This document shows, one piece after another, positions 17,437-25,847 of a stretch of 47,553 bases of DNA. Source of the DNA: Opitutia bacterium (GTDB taxonomy: Bacteria; Verrucomicrobiota; Verrucomicrobiia; Opitutales; Coraliomargaritaceae); assembly GCA_029248665.1 (NCBI GenBank), contig JAQWIW010000030.1, forward strand, positions 1-47,553, written 5' to 3'. Positions within the stretch are counted from its first letter, which is position 1, and each line of letters starts with the position of its first letter. The translations under genes and the position numbers were made by a program. Under the pieces are notes generated by a model. The model saw nothing but the letters and a program-made list of their open reading frames with translations, was not told the DNA's origin and did no database searches.

Positions 17437-19977
17437 TTAACTTTCCTTTTCTTCCCAATCATAAGAACTAGGCTTATGCTCAGTCGCTTCGACCAATCTT
17501 CTGTCACCTCTATGCCAATAATAGAAAATAGGACTAGCAATAAAGATAGAAGAAAAAGTTCCTGTGATGATACCCACGATAAAGACGAAAGAAAAGTCAG
17601 TAATAATACCCGCACCAAAGATATATAAAGAAACGGCCGCAAGCAAAGTCGTGATACTGGTTAAAATAGAACGAGCAAATACACTATTAATCGCTAAATT
17701 AATAATCGCCTTCAGATTCATTCCTGGGTTCATTTCCAACTCTTCACGAATACGGTCAAAGACAACAATGGTATCATTGATAGAATAACCAACAATCATC
17801 AAGATTGCGGCAAGCATTGGAGCAGTGAATTGTCCGCTGACAAACAAGTCTAACGAACCAAGAAGCACAAATAAACCAATCGTCATTAAAACATCATGTA
17901 TCGTTGCAACCACAGCACCCACTCCGTATCCAATCTCAAAACGGAAAGCAACATAAAGCAAAATTCCAACTAAGGCACAGAGAACGGAGATTAATGCATT
18001 CATCTGAATTCCTTGAGAAACAGATGCTCCAATTTGGTTTACGCCTACTTCAGAAAAATTTGCTTCAGGAAAAGCATTTTGTAAAATACTGAGAGCCTCA
18101 CGACTCTGACCAAAGCGTGTTTGTATTTTCAATATTTCTTTATCTTCACCAATAAGCTTTTGATACACTAATTTCACTTCCCCTACTGAATCTAAATTTT
18201 CCGTGCTCAACAATTTATCAGTCGAAACCTTCTCAGCATAAGCGATGGTCATTTCATCACCACCGGTGAAATCAATACCCAAAATAGAATCTTTTTCTGT
18301 GACGACACTAGAAATTCCCACAAGTACAATTATCCATGATAAAAGAAATGCCGGTTTTCTAAACTTAAAGAAATCAATTTTCTGCCTCGGCAATAGATTA
18401 AGCCCTAGCAGTTGTTTCACTTTCATTTTGTTCACGAGTAAATCGGCTAAAGTTCGTGTGACAAATAGTGCACAAAATACAGAAGCAACGATACCGATAG
18501 CCATTGTTAACCCAAAACCTTTGACTGGACCTGTGCCTAGCCAGAAAAGAATAAAGGCAGTGATCAAAGTTGTCACATTGGCATCTAAAATAGTCGAGAT
18601 CACTTTATTAAATCCATTGGTCAAACTCGACTCTGGAGATTTTCCAAGCAAGCGCTCTTCTCTTATACGCTCCAAGATTAAAATATTTGCATCCACTCCC
18701 ATTCCCAGAGTTAAGACAAGTGCGGCCACTCCTGGTAAAGTTAAGGTAGCACCTAAGCTGGCTAAAATACCTAATACTAAAATGACATTTATGACAGCTG
18801 ATAGGACAGCAATTATACCACCAAAGAAGTAATATAACACCATAAAGCCAATCACCAACATACCACCCAATTGAACAGCTTTAATCGAACTATCTCTAGT
18901 GTCTTTCGCCATGGTAGGTCCAACCTCAAACATCTCATCTACAACTAATTCAACAGACAAAGGGTTATTCAATACATTGGCTAAATCAATGGCTTCTCTT
19001 TGAGAAAAGCTTCCAGAGATTTGAGCATTTTTCGACAAGGCCTCATTGATAATTGGCGCAGAGTAAAGTTTGCCATCTAGGACAATAGCCAATGGCTTAT
19101 CCACTAATTTCTCAGTCACTACTCGAAAGCGCTTCGCACCTTCATCAGTCATTTCTAAATTAATTTGAAACCCTCCAGTTTGAGTTTGTGAAGCAAAGGC
19201 CGTCTTAATAATATCACCTGTAGCCTCAGGAATCTTCTTAACAAATCGTGAAAGCTCATACACTTCTCCTGAACGACGGTCTTCAATCACTTCATTAAGC
19301 ACTTCATAACCTACCGGATAATTCTCTTCGGAGGTAGTCTCTGGAATCAGTGTGGGATGAACTTGTTTAAATTCAAGGCGTGCTGGCTTTTTTAAAGCAT
19401 CAATCACTTCTGGATTATCTTTAGTCGAAAGTCCCGCGATTTGAATTTCAATCGCATCATCGCCTACAGGACGGATGATTGGCTCCGCTACACCCATGCC
19501 ATCTAAACGTCCACCCATGATTTCAATGGCGTCTTTTAATTGCTCGGTCTGCTCAGTGCGGCTGATTCCCTGATTTGAACTTTCATCCAATTTTAAAGTG
19601 AAACCCACGCCACCTTTTAAATCGAGTCCTAATCGTAAATTACTCTGAGCCTCACTTAATAAATACTTCAGCAAAATCGAATTTCGCTTATTTTGATTAG
19701 GAATATCTTTTAAGTTAATTTCTGGAAAAAATTCAGCGTAGTTTATTCCTTGCTCACGGCCCAAATCTCTCAGAGCAATAAAGAGCGTTGGTGAGTCCCC
19801 TAAATTAACTCGTTCGTTTGCTTCTTCTAGCAATGTATTGAATTCATCTAAATTCTGCGTGGCTTGGCTTTCTATATAGCTATTAAATGGGATATCCTGT
19901 AAGGGGGATATGCTCGCGTAACACCAAAGCAACAAAGCGATGATAAAAGAAAATTTCCAAAATAATTTACTAGTCAT
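17437..19977 (-). CDS. secDF: Fused protein-export membrane protein SecDF
   Basis: SecD and SecF help drive late export through SecYEG using the proton gradient. Here they form one 846-residue chain, expected to have 12 membrane helices. The SecD half shows an N-terminal helix, LRLGLDLKGGVGFTLKL, a large periplasmic region with FQINLEMTDEGAKRF, and the signature GMGVDANILILERIREE. The SecF half begins near residue 530 with LGIDFTGGDEM and contains SINDTIVVFDRIREE. The fusion is intact with no frameshift. yajC lies 18 bases upstream on the same strand, as in many bacteria where yajC-secDF forms an operon. Fused SecDF is known from several phyla, including PVC members. Confidence 0.96.
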   Translation of the reverse strand: MTSKLFWKFSFIIALLLWCYASISPLQDIPFNSYIESQATQNLDEFNTLLEEANERVNLGDSPTLFIALRDLGREQGINYAEFFPEINLKDIPNQNKRNSILLKYLLSEAQSNLRLGLDLKGGVGFTLKLDESSNQGISRTEQTEQLKDAIEIMGGRLDGMGVAEPIIRPVGDDAIEIQIAGLSTKDNPEVIDALKKPARLEFKQVHPTLIPETTSEENYPVGYEVLNEVIEDRRSGEVYELSRFVKKIPEATGDIIKTAFASQTQTGGFQINLEMTDEGAKRFRVVTEKLVDKPLAIVLDGKLYSAPIINEALSKNAQISGSFSQREAIDLANVLNNPLSVELVVDEMFEVGPTMAKDTRDSSIKAVQLGGMLVIGFMVLYYFFGGIIAVLSAVINVILVLGILASLGATLTLPGVAALVLTLGMGVDANILILERIREERLLGKSPESSLTNGFNKVISTILDANVTTLITAFILFWLGTGPVKGFGLTMAIGIVASVFCALFVTRTLADLLVNKMKVKQLLGLNLLPRQKIDFFKFRKPAFLLSWIIVLVGISSVVTEKDSILGIDFTGGDEMTIAYAEKVSTDKLLSTENLDSVGEVKLVYQKLIGEDKEILKIQTRFGQSREALSILQNAFPEANFSEVGVNQIGASVSQGIQMNALISVLCALVGILLYVAFRFEIGYGVGAVVATIHDVLMTIGLFVLLGSLDLFVSGQFTAPMLAAILMIVGYSINDTIVVFDRIREELEMNPGMNLKAIINLAINSVFARSILTSITTLLAAVSLYIFGAGIITDFSFVFIVGIITGTFSSIFIASPIFYYWHRGDRRLVEATEHKPSSYDWEEKES

Positions 19978-19995
19978 TGTATTTCTTAATAAAAT

Positions 19996-20292
19996 TTACT
20001 CGCTCTCTATTTTCTTAGAGACGAAATTTTTTGCTAATTCAATCTTTGTATTATCTGCAATACGAACCACTAAACGATCCTCTTTCACATTTGTCACAGT
20101 CGCAAAGATACCACCGCTTGTAACTACCTCATCGCCTGTCTTCAATTCGGATAACATTGCCTCATGTTGTTTTTGACGTTTTCTTTGAGGTCCAATAATC
20201 AAAAACCACATCCCTAAAAACAATAAAATAAGTGGTAAAAATTGTGCGAAAATATCAGTAGAACCAGTTGCTTGAGCAATCAAATATGTCAT
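19996..20292 (-). CDS. yajC: Preprotein translocase subunit YajC
   Basis: YajC is a small bitopic partner of SecDF. The 98-residue protein has one transmembrane helix (about residues 16-33) with the family motif FLGMWFLIIGPQRKRQKQHE, followed by LKTGDEVVTSGGIFATVTNV, the typical YajC soluble region. It is the first gene of the leftward yajC-secDF-recJ-pdxJ-nnr-dprA string. Divergent menA starts 139 bases away, and the shared AT-rich gap should hold both promoters, though I could not pick convincing boxes. Confidence 0.94.
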   Translation of the reverse strand: MTYLIAQATGSTDIFAQFLPLILLFLGMWFLIIGPQRKRQKQHEAMLSELKTGDEVVTSGGIFATVTNVKEDRLVVRIADNTKIELAKNFVSKKIESE

Positions 20293-20431
20293 ATTAAAAG
20301 AAAAGATAAAATTATGTTAAAAATTGTTAAGGGATATACCAAGTCAATTGGCTTAAAAATGGCAAGCTTTCACTCAAACCAAGAAAAAAATCTTTTCAAC
20401 TTCAAAGTATTTCCTCAGAACACATTTTATT

Positions 20432-21310
20432 ATGGATCATTTTAAATATTGGATAGAAGCCGCTCGCTTAAAAACCCTACCCGCTTCTCTTACACCCGTA
20501 TTTATTGCGTCCGCATTAGCTTACTATTACAATGGATTTCAACTCTTAGTATTTCTTTATTGCTTAGCCTTTGCTGTACTCAGTCAAATTGGAAGCAATT
20601 TCGCTAATGATTATCTCGACAGTAAAAAAGGGGCTGACACCAAAGAGCGAACAGGTCCAAGGCGATTGGTCTCAAGCGGCATACTCTCAGAGAAAGCGAT
20701 GCGAATCGCCTCTATTCTTGTCCTCGCTAGTGCATTTTTAATCGGGCTGAATTTAATCGAATATGGTGGCTATGGCTTACTCATCGTTGGCATTACCAGT
20801 CTCTTTTTCGCTTGGTGTTATACCGGTGGCCCTTATCCACTAGCCTATAATGCTCTCGGAGACATTTTCGTAGTACTCTTTTTTGGTTTAATTGCCGTAT
20901 GCATCACCTTCTACGTTCATACTTTAGGACTTAATTGGCTTATCCTACTGAATGCCCTAGCCTGTGGATTATTCACTAATAACTTGTTAGTGATTAATAA
21001 TATAAGAGATTTTGAGGAAGATATGGTAAGCGGGAAACGAACGACAATAGTTCTTTTTGGTAAATCTTTCGGTAGAAACCTCATAGCTATATCATGCCTT
21101 TTCGCTGCTTCTACTCCTATAATCAATGCCTTAGCCACGCACTCATTTTTCCCACTACTTGGAATCATTCCCGCTTGTATTTGTTGGATGCAAATAAAAA
21201 ATATTTTAAGCGAGGAATCCAAAGAAAGCCTGTACAAGCTTCTGAAAAATACAGGTTTGAATGTTTTTCTTTATGGTATTTTAGTGAGTTTAGGATTTCT
21301 CCTAAATTAA
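20432..21310 (+). CDS. menA: 1,4-dihydroxy-2-naphthoate polyprenyltransferase MenA
   Basis: MenA attaches the polyprenyl tail to dihydroxynaphthoate to make demethylmenaquinone, in the inner membrane. The 292-residue protein is highly hydrophobic with about eight or nine helices. It has the UbiA-family first aspartate motif NDYLDSKKGAD (Asp60, Asp63, Asp69) and a second motif NNIRDFEEDMVSGKRT near residues 188-204. The N-terminal WIEAARLKTLPASLTPV is characteristic of MenA rather than UbiA. A downstream nucleotidyltransferase starts after 4 bases, so the two are likely translated together. No other men genes are in the window. The alternative is another UbiA-family prenyltransferase. Confidence 0.88.
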   Translation: MDHFKYWIEAARLKTLPASLTPVFIASALAYYYNGFQLLVFLYCLAFAVLSQIGSNFANDYLDSKKGADTKERTGPRRLVSSGILSEKAMRIASILVLASAFLIGLNLIEYGGYGLLIVGITSLFFAWCYTGGPYPLAYNALGDIFVVLFFGLIAVCITFYVHTLGLNWLILLNALACGLFTNNLLVINNIRDFEEDMVSGKRTTIVLFGKSFGRNLIAISCLFAASTPIINALATHSFFPLLGIIPACICWMQIKNILSEESKESLYKLLKNTGLNVFLYGILVSLGFLLN

Positions 21311-21314
21311 ACAT

Positions 21315-22223
21315 ATGGAAACAACACTTTTAGTACTCGCAGCTGGAATGGGCAGTCGATACGGCGGACTCAAACAAATTGATGCGATTAGCGATGATGG
21401 AAAAGCCATATTGGATTATTCAATAGATGATGCGATACGAGCAGGATTTACTTCGATTGTTTTTGTTATACGAAAAGATTTTGCTGAAGAATTTGATGCA
21501 AAGATTGGTGCCCGCTATAAGTCAAAACTTTTAATTCAATACGCTCACCAATCAATCGGAGATCTTCCTGAGCCTTATTCCTGCCCAGAAAGCCGAAGCA
21601 AACCTTGGGGAACCGCTCAAGCGATTTGGGCTGCACGTGATTTAATTCATACCCCATTTGCCGTCATTAACGCTGATGACTTTTACGGGCGAAACGCCTT
21701 TAAGCAAATGCAGAAATTTTGCGAAACTATGCCTAAAGAACAAAGCCAACCCTTGTTTGCCGGCTTAGCCACATACGAACTCAACCATACTCTATCTGAA
21801 AATGGCACCGTAAATCGCGGAGTTTGCACACTTAATGAAGCCCAACAGCTAGTGAAAATTGAAGAACATACAGAGATTCAAGTTCTTGAAGCTCAGAGCA
21901 TAGTGGGGAAAAATGCTTCTCAACAGGTCACAGAGCTTTCTCCCTATACTCCTGTATCTATGAATTTTTGGGCCTTCTCTCCAAATATTTTTATCTTTAT
22001 TGAAAAATATTTTGCTGAATTTCTAGAAGCTCATATCGATGATCCTAAATCAGAATGTTATCTACCTGATGCGATAGATGCATTAATTCAGTCTCATACA
22101 TTAAACTGTAAAACTATTGAGACCCACAGCCAATGGCTTGGAATTACTTACCCCCAAGATAAAGTAGAAGTAAAAAAAGCTTTAGCAGAAATTACCCAAA
22201 AATGCCCCTATTTTGAAGATTGA
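21315..22223 (+). CDS. NTP-transferase family nucleotidyltransferase, substrate unknown
   Basis: The protein (302 residues) has the sugar-nucleotidyltransferase fold: LAAGMGSRYGGLKQ near the N-terminus is the G-x-G-x-R-x-G-x-x-K loop, and VINADDFYGRNAF has the metal-binding Asp. KPWGTAQAIWAARD matches the base-recognition region. It is therefore likely to make an NDP-sugar or NDP-alcohol. It lacks the lengths and C-terminal beta-helix of GlmU, GlgC or ManC. It follows menA by 4 bases, a pairing that does not suggest a substrate. Its last 16 bases overlap the end of the convergent PDZ-protein gene. No partner sugar-modifying enzyme is adjacent. Confidence 0.85.
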   Translation: METTLLVLAAGMGSRYGGLKQIDAISDDGKAILDYSIDDAIRAGFTSIVFVIRKDFAEEFDAKIGARYKSKLLIQYAHQSIGDLPEPYSCPESRSKPWGTAQAIWAARDLIHTPFAVINADDFYGRNAFKQMQKFCETMPKEQSQPLFAGLATYELNHTLSENGTVNRGVCTLNEAQQLVKIEEHTEIQVLEAQSIVGKNASQQVTELSPYTPVSMNFWAFSPNIFIFIEKYFAEFLEAHIDDPKSECYLPDAIDALIQSHTLNCKTIETHSQWLGITYPQDKVEVKKALAEITQKCPYFED

Positions 22224-23230
22224 GAGTCGATATTAGCCGACGGTCTCTCCGTTGCTTTAATAGTAAATTCCATCACTTTACCATCTCGAAGAATCTTTAT
22301 TGGTGATAGTTGATTAATATAGGTTTTAAAAGTAGCACTCGGCAAATCTGAGATGTGGGCGATGGAAACCTCACACAATGATACAATATTATCTCCAACC
22401 TCTAATCCTGCAAGTTCAGCAGGCCCTGATTCATTAATCTTTGAAATATACACATTATTTTTATTTTGATCTGAAATATTTTCCCTCACCTCCAAACCAA
22501 TCCATCCTCTAAGCGATTTACCGCTAACCATTAAATCTTCTTTCACTCGAGCCAAAGCACTGACTGGCAAACAATAAGAGCCATTCATATCCGGAATAGA
22601 GGCAATAGTCATGCCAATTAATCGCCCGTTAAGATCAAAAACTGGCGAACCTCCCTGACCTGACCCTATCGTGATTGATGTTCTATAATAGGCGGTCGGG
22701 AAAATACTATCCCCCAATTTCTTATCCACTCCACTAAGAATCCCAAATATAGGGCTGACATCGAAATCTAAAGGACAAGCTAAAGAAAAAACAAACGACC
22801 CTAAGGCAATATTCTGTTTTTCAAAAGTTAATGGAACAACACCAAAAGCTTTAGGCTTATTTATCAAACGCAATAATGAAATATTAGTGACTGGATCATG
22901 CCCTATTGCCTCTGCTGGATATACCGTATTTTGGTATTCAATCCCTATTTTATAAGCACCTAATGCCCGACTCGCATTCACTAAGACATGCCCTTCTTTA
23001 CTGACAAAAAAGCCAGTGCCTATTCGCAAATTGATTTGAGATGGCTTATCTTCAGTTTCTTGCTGGCGGAAAGCAGCCTTCACTCGAACAATAGCCGACT
23101 CGTATTCATCATAAATACGATACAAATCTTCTTGGAGCGACTGGCTCGCCGCATAAACAGTATTAGACGTTAGTAAAAAGCTAAACGCTGAAAAACAAAA
23201 TAGTGATACTGAAGCGAATTTTATGCGCAT
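22208..23230 (-). CDS. HtrA-like trypsin-fold/PDZ protein lacking the catalytic triad (pseudoprotease)
   Basis: A 340-residue exported protein with a signal peptide (residues 1-27, ending VYA), an HtrA-type chymotrypsin-fold domain (about 45-235) and one PDZ domain (about 240-328). Aligned by eye with HtrA, the His of the TNNHVV motif is Ser87 (VNASRAL), the Asp of the DLAVL motif is Asn116 (TNISLLRL), and the Ser of GNSGGPL is Gly193 (GQGGSPVF). All three catalytic residues are missing, so it should not cut peptides. I chose ATG at 23230; a longer frame from TTG at 23269 would add a repeat-encoded stretch before a good signal peptide. Third gene of the sigma operon, 28 bases after the membrane protein. 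It may act as a peptide-binding sensor in the periplasm. Confidence 0.85.
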   Translation of the reverse strand: MRIKFASVSLFCFSAFSFLLTSNTVYAASQSLQEDLYRIYDEYESAIVRVKAAFRQQETEDKPSQINLRIGTGFFVSKEGHVLVNASRALGAYKIGIEYQNTVYPAEAIGHDPVTNISLLRLINKPKAFGVVPLTFEKQNIALGSFVFSLACPLDFDVSPIFGILSGVDKKLGDSIFPTAYYRTSITIGSGQGGSPVFDLNGRLIGMTIASIPDMNGSYCLPVSALARVKEDLMVSGKSLRGWIGLEVRENISDQNKNNVYISKINESGPAELAGLEVGDNIVSLCEVSIAHISDLPSATFKTYINQLSPIKILRDGKVMEFTIKATERPSANIDSQSSK

Positions 23231-23242
23231 TAATCCAAAAAA

Positions 23243-23270
23243 CAAATTAGAAAGCAAATTAGAAAGCAAA
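23243..23270. repeat. 12-base tandem repeat at the membrane protein/PDZ protein junction
   Basis: The unit CAAATTAGAAAG occurs 2.4 times in tandem. It covers the stop codon of the membrane-protein gene (ending 23259) and the leader of the PDZ-protein gene. It produces the LLSNLLSN stretch of the longer TTG-started frame, which is one reason to prefer the later ATG. Confidence 0.85.
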
Positions 23271-23789
23271 GCTCGCTAACTGAGTATATTGATTTGAGAT
23301 TCTTAATGAATCTGATGATGCATAAACTGGAGCATCTGAATAATCGACGGTATCACCAATCGCTACAGATATAGCATCTGCTTCAAAATCATAGGCTTCA
23401 GATGCACCTTTTATTGAAATAATTTCAACCGCATAATCCTTTTCTAGGGCGTCGTTTCCAACAACTGCATAATCCACTAATTCTTCGGCACTTAATAATG
23501 CTTCATTTGGAAAGGCCAGCTCAGAAAGAAAAGCATTACGCTCAGAACCCAGATTAAGATACAATGCCATCCCCAGCATAAATATCAATCCGCAGGCCAT
23601 AGAAGCAGAAAGCACGTACTTATTCACCAAACTTGCAATGTTGTAATACCAAGGTTCTTGCCTAATAAAGGTCTGTAATGCCCGTGCTTGCAACTTGCTA
23701 TCAAATTTTTCCCAGAATAAATCATCTGGTTGCTCTGCCTTTTTCAATTTCAGCAGATCTTCTAAACTAGGGTGTTTTTTATTGTCCAT
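23259..23789 (-). CDS. Putative anti-sigma or sigma-linked single-pass membrane protein
   Basis: A 176-residue protein: an acidic/basic N-terminal cytoplasmic part with QPDDLFWEKFDSKLQARAL, one transmembrane helix at about residues 59-79, and an acidic periplasmic C-terminal part rich in Asp, Ala and Ser. It lies 21 bases downstream of an ECF sigma factor and upstream of an HtrA-like PDZ protein, which is where anti-sigma factors usually sit. I see no zinc anti-sigma motif (HxxxCxxC), so it would be an RseA-like or unclassified type. Function is inferred from topology and position only. Its last codons fall in a 12-base tandem repeat. Confidence 0.65.
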   Translation of the reverse strand: MDNKKHPSLEDLLKLKKAEQPDDLFWEKFDSKLQARALQTFIRQEPWYYNIASLVNKYVLSASMACGLIFMLGMALYLNLGSERNAFLSELAFPNEALLSAEELVDYAVVGNDALEKDYAVEIISIKGASEAYDFEADAISVAIGDTVDYSDAPVYASSDSLRISNQYTQLASFAF

Positions 23790-23810
23790 ACTAATTTAAA
23801 TATAAGTGAA

Positions 23811-24458
23811 TTAGCTAATATAGTCTTGTAAAAATGATTGTAGCATCTTTTTCGCGTAGTGTAAACGAGACCGTACCGTTCCCTCACTAGTCTTCATTAT
23901 GTCTGCAATTGATTTATGATTCATACCTTCAACTTCGTGTAAAATAACAACAAGTCTATGTTTAGGAGACAATTTTTGCAGTGCTTCGTTCAATTTTTCT
24001 TGGAGTTCTGTTAAAAGAGCCCCTTTTTCCGTCTTTGTTTTTGCCGTAAAATACTCTAAAATCTCACTACTTACCAACGTTTCATCAATTGTTTCATAGT
24101 TTATGAAACGTTGCTTTTTCGCTTTCTTAATAAAAGTAATGCTTGAATTGACCGCTATTCGGTAAATCCAGGTGTAAAATGAAGCCTGCCCCCTGAATCG
24201 ATTTATCGACTGAAACGCCTTAATAAAGACTTCTTGAGTAATATCTGTAGCATCTTCACGATTGCCTGTCATGTTATAAATAATAGAAAATAAAGACTGG
24301 CGGTATTTTTGGACTAATTGATTGAAAGCCGATACCTCTCCATTCTGCACACGCTGAACGATGGCCCAATCTAAATCACGATTAGACACAATCGCATTGC
24401 CAACACTTTTTTTCGCATCTGAAATAAACTCATTGGCAATAGTTTTGCTTATTTTCAT
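23811..24458 (-). CDS. ECF sigma factor, RpoE-like
   Basis: A 215-residue sigma70-family protein with only regions 2 and 4. Region 2 (about 45-110) has DATDITQEVFIKAFQSINRF and ASFYTWIYRIAVNSS. Region 4 (about 155-208) has LSPKHRLVVILHEVEGMNHK followed by the helix-turn-helix IADIMKTSEGTVRSRLHYAK. The layout is that of RpoE/SigW-type factors that answer envelope or oxidative stress. A 30-residue N-terminal extension of low similarity precedes region 2. It is the first gene of a three-gene leftward operon with the membrane protein and the PDZ pseudoprotease, and it diverges from the ketoacyl-synthase cassette. Autoregulation is likely for this class, but no clear ECF promoter was found. Confidence 0.93.
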   Translation of the reverse strand: MKISKTIANEFISDAKKSVGNAIVSNRDLDWAIVQRVQNGEVSAFNQLVQKYRQSLFSIIYNMTGNREDATDITQEVFIKAFQSINRFRGQASFYTWIYRIAVNSSITFIKKAKKQRFINYETIDETLVSSEILEYFTAKTKTEKGALLTELQEKLNEALQKLSPKHRLVVILHEVEGMNHKSIADIMKTSEGTVRSRLHYAKKMLQSFLQDYIS

Positions 24459-24487
24459 GTTTTTTAGTAAAAATAAATTTAAAAAAA

Positions 24488-24517
24488 TTGCAAAAGAAAA
24501 GATTTAGCCAATATACA
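24488..24517 (+). promoter_or_regulatory. Candidate promoter for the ketoacyl synthase cassette
   Basis: TTGCAA (24488-24493) and TATACA (24512-24517) are separated by 18 bases in the divergent gap between the sigma factor and the ketoacyl synthase. Each box matches the sigma70 consensus at four of six positions. The predicted start would leave a leader of roughly 65 bases. In such AT-rich sequence this could be chance. Confidence 0.25.
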
Positions 24518-24591
24518 ATTAATTTGATCAATAAAATTAAACCTACTTTATTAAATATTAAATTAAATCAGCTGGACACATTGTTCTTAAA

Positions 24592-25827
24592 ATGAATCGC
24601 CCTAGAATAGTTATTACCGGAGTCGGACTGACTTCACCTAATGGAAACTCCATATCGGAATTTCGAGATAATTTATTACGTGGAGTCGCAAACATTCAAG
24701 AAATTGATATGCGCTATATGGGCAAAGTACCTGCTGGCGTATGTGACTTTGAAGCGACGAAATATCAATCTAGAAAAGAATTAAGAGTAGGCACTCGAGC
24801 GGGAAGTATCGCTATTTATTGTGCAAGCGAAGCTATTACAAATAGCCAAATCAACTTTCCAAATTACGACAAAGATCGAATTGGTGTCTATATAGGAACA
24901 ACCGAGCACGGAAATGTTGAAACGGAAAATGAGATTTATAACATCTCAAAATTTGATTACGACACACGTTATTGGACACATCACCACAACCCACGCACTG
25001 TAGCGAATAACCCAGCAGGTGAAGTTACCATCAATTTAGGCATCACTGGCCCCCACTATACGATAGGAGCGGCATGTGCCGCAGGCAATGCAGGGCTGAT
25101 ACAAGCGGTGCAAATGCTTCAACTCAATGAAGTCGATTTTGCGGTCGCTGGAGGCGTGAGTGAAAGCATCCAAACATTTGGGATCTTTGCCGGGTTCAAA
25201 AGCCAAGGTGCTTTAGCTAAACATGACGATCCAAATCAAGCCAGTCGCCCTTTTGATGTTTCTCGTAATGGAATTGTTGTGTCTGAAGGTGGTTGCATCT
25301 TCACTCTAGAACGCCTTGATGATGCGCTCGACAGAGGAGCAACTATTATTGCAGAGATTATTGGCTACTGTATGAATTCTGATGCAAGTGATTACGTGCT
25401 TCCGAACCCTCAAAGACAGGCTGAATGCATGAGAAAAGCGGTGAAATCATCTGGATTAGCCCTGAGCGACATTGATTTAATCAGCACACACGCAACATCG
25501 ACTCCACAAGGCGACATCCAAGAATGCAAAGCGATTCGAGAGGTTTTTCAAAACTGCCCCTCGACTTATATCAATAACTCTAAAGGCTTTATTGGTCATG
25601 CCATGGGAGCAGCAGGCGCACTTGAACTTGCCGGCAACTTACCTTCTTTCCAAGATAACACCATACACCCTACAATTAATATCGATACGCTCGATGAAGA
25701 ATGTGCTTTAAACAATCTTGTCATAAATCAACCACTCAAAGTTGACTCAATGAAAATTATCCTTAACAACTCATTTGGAATGCTAGGAATTAATTCTGCT
25801 CTAGTATTGAAAAAATATGACGATTAG
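24592..25827 (+). CDS. Beta-ketoacyl-ACP synthase, FabF-type (KAS II-like)
   Basis: Condensing enzyme that would extend an acyl chain with malonyl-ACP. The catalytic triad is intact: Cys162 in GAACAAGNAG, His300 in STHATSTPQGD and His336 in GFIGHAMGAAGAL, with Lys331 in NNSKGF. N-terminal RIVITGVGLTSPNG and C-terminal NNSFGMLGINSALVL are typical. At 411 residues it matches FabF length. It is followed after 20 bases by an ACP gene and then a flavoprotein desaturase-like gene, not by the usual fabD/fabG/acpP set, so a specialised role is more likely than housekeeping fatty acid synthesis. Active-site details do not reveal chain length. Confidence 0.93.
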   Translation: MNRPRIVITGVGLTSPNGNSISEFRDNLLRGVANIQEIDMRYMGKVPAGVCDFEATKYQSRKELRVGTRAGSIAIYCASEAITNSQINFPNYDKDRIGVYIGTTEHGNVETENEIYNISKFDYDTRYWTHHHNPRTVANNPAGEVTINLGITGPHYTIGAACAAGNAGLIQAVQMLQLNEVDFAVAGGVSESIQTFGIFAGFKSQGALAKHDDPNQASRPFDVSRNGIVVSEGGCIFTLERLDDALDRGATIIAEIIGYCMNSDASDYVLPNPQRQAECMRKAVKSSGLALSDIDLISTHATSTPQGDIQECKAIREVFQNCPSTYINNSKGFIGHAMGAAGALELAGNLPSFQDNTIHPTINIDTLDEECALNNLVINQPLKVDSMKIILNNSFGMLGINSALVLKKYDD

Positions 25828-25847
25828 TCATTTTAACAGAAAATTTT

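Noticed and set aside
18245-18832. Rightward 195-codon open frame inside secDF
   Set aside because: It is antisense to a strongly conserved SecDF region, has no recognisable motif, and arises from the codon pattern of the opposite strand.
22208-23269. Longer form of the PDZ protein from TTG at 23269
   Set aside because: The added residues come from a 12-base tandem repeat and hide a good signal peptide that begins at ATG 23230.
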